From JBMNOU01 sp050943215 (GTDB lineage Bacteria; Bacillota; Clostridia; Christensenellales; SZUA-584), in contig JBMNOU010000068.1 of NCBI GenBank assembly GCA_050943215.1, forward strand, positions 1 through 9,132: a stretch of DNA of 9,132 bases, in the 5' to 3' direction. Position 1 is the first letter of the stretch, and each line of letters opens with the position of its first letter. The notes below the pieces were generated by a model, which made no database searches, was not told where the DNA came from, and was given only the letters and a program-made list of their open reading frames with translations. Position numbers and translations under genes: made by a program. Positions 6,713 through 9,132 of this stretch are shown piece after piece.

Positions 6713-6735
6713 GGCCATCCGGTAATATATAATCT

Positions 6736-6756
6736 ATAAAAGTATAACACTTTTAT
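6736..6756 (-). promoter_or_regulatory. 21-bp palindromic operator candidate over the FMN-protein -10
   Basis: ATAAAAGT (6736-6743) and ACTTTTAT (6749-6756) are perfect 8-bp inverted arms around ATAAC. The centre at 6746 coincides with the predicted -10 of the minus-strand promoter, the place where a dimeric repressor would block transcription. It does not match the Fur, PerR or Rex boxes that I can recall, so the regulator is unknown. Confidence 0.5.
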
Positions 6757-6771
6757 GTTCTGTAATGTCAA
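6741..6771 (-). promoter_or_regulatory. Probable promoter of the FMN-protein gene
   Basis: On the minus strand, an exact -35 TTGACA (6766-6771) and -10 TATACT (6741-6746) are separated by 19 bases. The long spacer would make it weak without help from a regulator. The start would fall near 6734, about 31 bases before the ATG at 6703. Confidence 0.45.
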
Positions 6772-6779
6772 TGTAAAAT

Positions 6780-6795
6780 AAAATTGAACAATTTT
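6780..6795. promoter_or_regulatory. Second palindrome in the divergent control region
   Basis: AAAATTG (6780-6786) and CAATTTT (6789-6795) are perfect inverted arms separated by AA. It lies between the two divergent promoters, just upstream of the FMN-protein -35, and is a fit site for a dimeric regulator (MarR-type sites often have such short, AT-rich dyads). No regulator gene is present in this window. Confidence 0.4.
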
Positions 6796-6811
6796 GAGCG
6801 ATTTCAGGTTA

Positions 6812-6840
6812 ATGTCAAATTTAATAATATTTTGTATAAC
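6812..6840 (+). promoter_or_regulatory. Possible promoter of the zinc-ribbon gene
   Basis: ATGTCA (6812-6817) and TATAAC (6835-6840) are 17 bases apart, a weak sigma-A match. An alternative is TTGCGA (6844-6849) with TAATAT (6868-6873) at 18 bases. The choice between them is not clear from sequence. Confidence 0.3.
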
Positions 6841-6869
6841 TGCTTGCGAATAAGCATACCAATGATGTA

Positions 6870-6891
6870 ATATATATATGTATATATATAT
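6870..6891 (+). repeat. AT-dinucleotide palindrome before the zinc-ribbon gene ribosome site
   Basis: Ten bases of alternating AT, one G, then eleven bases of alternating TA form a nearly perfect self-complementary stretch. It ends six bases before AAGGAGGG (6897-6904). In RNA it could fold close to the ribosome site; in DNA it is easily melted and prone to slippage. Confidence 0.55.
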
Positions 6892-6911
6892 CGAATAAGG
6901 AGGGTATTTCT

Positions 6912-7721
6912 ATGTCTCCGTATAAAAACTTTCTTAATGCTGTTAAAACGTACTTCGATACAGTACCGTTTTTAAAGTTTCTTTTGTCTGCCGATATTTT
7001 TGTATTTGGCATTGGCGGGTTGCTTTATCTTTTGGGTGCCTTTATTCTGGGCGTCTATGAAGTTTTTTCAATTTTAGGCGGTATACTTATGTACGCGGGT
7101 CTTTTGCTGACGCTCATAAGGGAGAATATAATGCCGCTCCTTGTTACTAGCTGTGTGATATCGCTTGGCAGCCTTATCGCTTGGATCGTCGCTCTTGTTG
7201 GCACAAGAATATACGGCTTTGCTACCGGCGGCATATTCTTGTTTGGACCGCTCTTCTATTTCCTTGCATTTGGAGCCATTGCAATCCTTATTTTGGTCAA
7301 AGCAGAGAGGTTTAAGCAGATGAGAGCCGCATCGGCTGCAAGGGCTCAGACAGCCGGCATTCCGTGTCCGAGATGCGGGGCATTTGTTCCAATGTCGGCC
7401 GGTTTTTGTCCAACATGCGGTGCAAAAAATCCTGCTCAATATGCGCCTATGACGCCGCCTGGTCCCCCACCAATGTCCAATCCGTACGTGCCTCCGATGC
7501 CGCCTAGTGCACCTTCGGTACAGCCGCAGCCAGCACCTGGAGCGCCTTCGGTACAGCCGCAGCCAGCGCCTGGAGCGCCTTCGGTACAGCCGCAGCCAGC
7601 ACCTGGAGCGCCTTCAGTACAGCCCGCACAGGAAACACCCTCTATGGCTAAGTGTTCAAGTTGCGGTGCAGATCTTCCTGCCGATGCGACATTCTGCGGA
7701 AAATGCGGTGCAAAGCAGTAA
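6912..7721 (+). CDS. Four-helix membrane protein with two zinc ribbons and a proline-rich repeat linker
   Basis: A 269-residue protein of unknown function. The N-terminal half has four hydrophobic segments near 24-47, 52-69, 75-97 and 104-129. Next comes a basic stretch (KAERFKQMRAASAARA), placing the rest in the cytoplasm. The first zinc ribbon is CPRC-x10-CPTC (C152, C155, C166, C169). A proline-rich linker (177-245) contains three copies of APSVQPQPAPG plus a partial fourth (200-238). The second ribbon is CSSC-x10-CGKC (C248, C251, C262, C265) at the C-terminus. Such paired zinc ribbons on a membrane anchor are common in uncharacterised Bacillota proteins and probably mediate protein or nucleic-acid contacts. 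AAGGAGGG seven bases upstream fixes the start. It is divergent from the FMN protein and may share its control region. Confidence 0.9.
   Translation: MSPYKNFLNAVKTYFDTVPFLKFLLSADIFVFGIGGLLYLLGAFILGVYEVFSILGGILMYAGLLLTLIRENIMPLLVTSCVISLGSLIAWIVALVGTRIYGFATGGIFLFGPLFYFLAFGAIAILILVKAERFKQMRAASAARAQTAGIPCPRCGAFVPMSAGFCPTCGAKNPAQYAPMTPPGPPPMSNPYVPPMPPSAPSVQPQPAPGAPSVQPQPAPGAPSVQPQPAPGAPSVQPAQETPSMAKCSSCGADLPADATFCGKCGAKQ
7509..7625 (+). repeat. 33-bp tandem repeat, about 3.5 copies, inside the zinc-ribbon gene
   Basis: Copies begin at 7509, 7542 and 7575, with a partial copy at 7608-7625. Units differ at only a few third positions (for example GCA/GCG), so the array is recent or kept uniform. The unit is a multiple of three and encodes APSVQPQPAPG, so copy-number change would lengthen or shorten the linker without a frameshift. 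Confidence 0.93.
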
Positions 7722-7737
7722 AACAAACCAATACAGT

Positions 7738-7840
7738 CCCAAACTTGCTCGCTTTTGGGGCGGATCACGCCTTTAAAAACCTTTGCGTTTTTAGGGGATC
7801 CCGTAATAATACGGACTGCCCTTAAAAGGGCGGTCCGTAT
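7738..7840. terminator. Hairpin cluster between convergent zinc-ribbon and cinA genes
   Basis: The 138-base gap holds several stems: CCCAAA/TTTGGG (7738-7759); CCTTTAAAAAC with GTTTTTAGGGG (7770-7797, two G-U pairs); and a strong 14-bp stem at 7809-7822 with 7827-7840 (ATACGGACTGCCCT, loop TAAA, one G-U). A smaller CCGTA-ATAA-TACGG (7801-7814) competes with the last. No stem is followed by a good U-tract on either strand, so this is a bidirectional terminator by position and structure rather than by the full signature. Confidence 0.5.
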
Positions 7841-7859
7841 CACACCACGGTATAGGAAA

Positions 7860-9104
7860 CTATGCTTTATTAACGGCAGTCAAAATGAACGAGAGCGCAT
7901 GCTGTACTGCGAAATACCTGATGAATTCGCGCTCATCTTTATGTCCTCTTGATAGCAACAGCTTGTGAGTGTCACAAAATGCGTTGTTGTCTATTGATAC
8001 GTAAACAAGACCGACAGGGTTTTCCTCGCTTCCGCCATCTGGCCCGGCAATACCGGTAATGCCGACCCCGATATCCGCGCCCGAAACGGATCTGATTCCT
8101 TTTGCCATTTCGGCGGCTGTTTCAGCCGAAATAGCGCCATATTGTTCAAGCGTTTCTGCTTTTACACCCAACAGCTTTTGTTTCATATCGTTGGAATATG
8201 TACATATTCCGCACTCAAAGACGGTCGATGAACCCGGAATATCGGTGATTGCATGGGATAGCCCTCCGCCTGTACAGCTTTCCGCAATACCCACCTTCAT
8301 ATTTTTTTTCTTTAATGCCAGAACCACCGCGTTCTGAAGGTTGCCGATATCAATACCGTATATCACATTTCCTATTCGCCGATGTATTTCATCGATGACT
8401 GGGAGTAACAGCGCATCCGCAGCGTCCGCGTCCTTTGCTTTTGCACTGACCCTAACCTGCACTTCTCCCTGTTTGGCGTAAGGCGCAATTGTTGGGTTGG
8501 TTGATGTCGTCATCATATCACGCAGAGTTTGTTCTACTTGAGATTCACCCATTCCGAAGATATATATCGTTTTTGACCGTAGGGTTTCGTTTGAGCCTTT
8601 TTGCAGATACGGGATGACCTTGTTTAAAAACATCGGGCACATTTCGTGGGGGGGCCCCGGCAGCATGATCACTGTTTTGCCGTTCTTTTCAAGAGCAATC
8701 CCGGGGGCGAACCCCGAATCGTTAAAAAATACGTAGGCACCCTTTGGAACCATGGCCTGTAGCTTGTTTGATGATATCACTACTTTTTTCCGGGATTCAA
8801 ACGCCCTTATTTTATCCATCGAAGGCTTATGCAGTTCCATTCCCACACCAAAATAATCCGCTATTGTTCTTTTTGTTAGATCGTCGTATGTTGGGCCAAG
8901 TCCTCCTGTGGTAATAACCATGTCTGATCTTGACAGCGCAAGCTCAAGGCTTTTTTTTAGCCTGTTGGCATTATCTCCTACAACGGACTGATGGTAAATA
9001 TCAATACCCAGAGCGGCGAGTTGCTGAGCCAAGAAAGCACCGTTCGTATTGACAATATCTCCAAGGAGTATTTCGGAACCGATGCATAAGATTTCTGCGT
9101 TCAT
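7860..9104 (-). CDS. cinA: CinA-family protein (nucleotide pyrophosphatase and NMN deamidase domains)
   Basis: This 414-residue cytoplasmic protein has the two-part CinA architecture. Residues 1-170 form the MoCF-like domain with GSEILLGDIVNTN (9-21), TTGGLGPTYDD (65-75) and PGPPHEM (149-155), linked in the family to ADP-ribose pyrophosphatase activity. A KH-like middle part spans about 175-250. Residues 255-414 are the PncC-type nicotinamide-nucleotide amidase domain, with ESCTGG (275-280, S276 as likely nucleophile) and ITGIAGPDGG (349-358). Together these act in pyridine-nucleotide salvage; in some bacteria the gene is in a competence or damage operon with recA. Length is normal. GGGGGAG at 9108-9114 supports the start. 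Its promoter region (AT-rich, TATAAAATATA) runs off the right edge. It is convergent with the zinc-ribbon gene. Confidence 0.96.
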   Translation of the reverse strand: MNAEILCIGSEILLGDIVNTNGAFLAQQLAALGIDIYHQSVVGDNANRLKKSLELALSRSDMVITTGGLGPTYDDLTKRTIADYFGVGMELHKPSMDKIRAFESRKKVVISSNKLQAMVPKGAYVFFNDSGFAPGIALEKNGKTVIMLPGPPHEMCPMFLNKVIPYLQKGSNETLRSKTIYIFGMGESQVEQTLRDMMTTSTNPTIAPYAKQGEVQVRVSAKAKDADAADALLLPVIDEIHRRIGNVIYGIDIGNLQNAVVLALKKKNMKVGIAESCTGGGLSHAITDIPGSSTVFECGICTYSNDMKQKLLGVKAETLEQYGAISAETAAEMAKGIRSVSGADIGVGITGIAGPDGGSEENPVGLVYVSIDNNAFCDTHKLLLSRGHKDEREFIRYFAVQHALSFILTAVNKA

Positions 9105-9132
9105 ATTCTCCCCCTAAGGTATATTTTATATT

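Noticed and set aside
7509..7625. CRISPR-like array.
   Set aside because: The repeats are directly adjacent without unique spacers and lie in frame within a coding sequence.
7436..7843. Minus-strand frame with a glycine/cysteine-rich repeat opposite the zinc-ribbon linker.
   Set aside because: It is the antisense shadow of the 33-bp tandem repeat; the plus strand has a strong ribosome site, membrane helices and two intact zinc ribbons.

Overview
The window reads as the chromosome of a low-to-mid GC Gram-positive bacterium, most likely a Clostridia-type Bacillota. The reasons are strong AGGAGG-type ribosome sites, near-consensus sigma-A promoters, AT-rich intergenic DNA, tRNA genes with encoded CCA, and protein types common in Clostridia (Tn916/phage-type integrase, membrane-anchored S41 protease, NADPH thioredoxin reductase). 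This is inference from the sequence alone; no database was searched.

Left end (1-1456): the terminal piece of an integrated mobile element. The 3' end of an unrecognised gene overlaps, by ATGA, a complete tyrosine integrase. The integrase runs toward the 3' end of a tRNA-Pro gene 77 bases beyond its stop codon. The rest of the element lies to the left, outside the window. A hairpin between integrase and tRNA carries the U-tract that terminates the tRNA transcript.

Two tRNA genes (1457-1655, minus strand): tRNA-Thr(CGU) then tRNA-Pro(CGG), transcribed from a good promoter at 1699-1727. The tRNA-Pro acceptor stem has a U2/C71 mismatch, which may be a scar left when the element replaced the 3' end of the gene.

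Housekeeping block (1791-5664, plus strand): an S41 C-terminal processing protease behind a perfect consensus promoter and a 176-base leader; thioredoxin reductase (trxB); and phosphoglucosamine mutase (glmM), which makes glucosamine-1-phosphate for peptidoglycan. Each seems to have its own promoter, so these are neighbours rather than a tight operon.

Right part (5665-9132): a minus-strand membrane protein joins a four-helix, four-histidine cytochrome-b-like domain to an extracytoplasmic FMN_bind domain with a covalent flavinylation motif. It is divergent from a plus-strand membrane protein with two zinc ribbons and a proline-rich linker built on a 33-bp tandem repeat. The spacer between them holds two palindromes and a direct repeat. 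A minus-strand cinA gene closes the window, convergent with the zinc-ribbon gene across a hairpin-rich gap.

I found no CRISPR array, insertion sequence, rRNA or recognisable defence system. The most unusual items are the tRNA-Pro scar, the haem/flavin fusion protein with its palindromic control region, and the zinc-ribbon membrane protein with its expandable linker.
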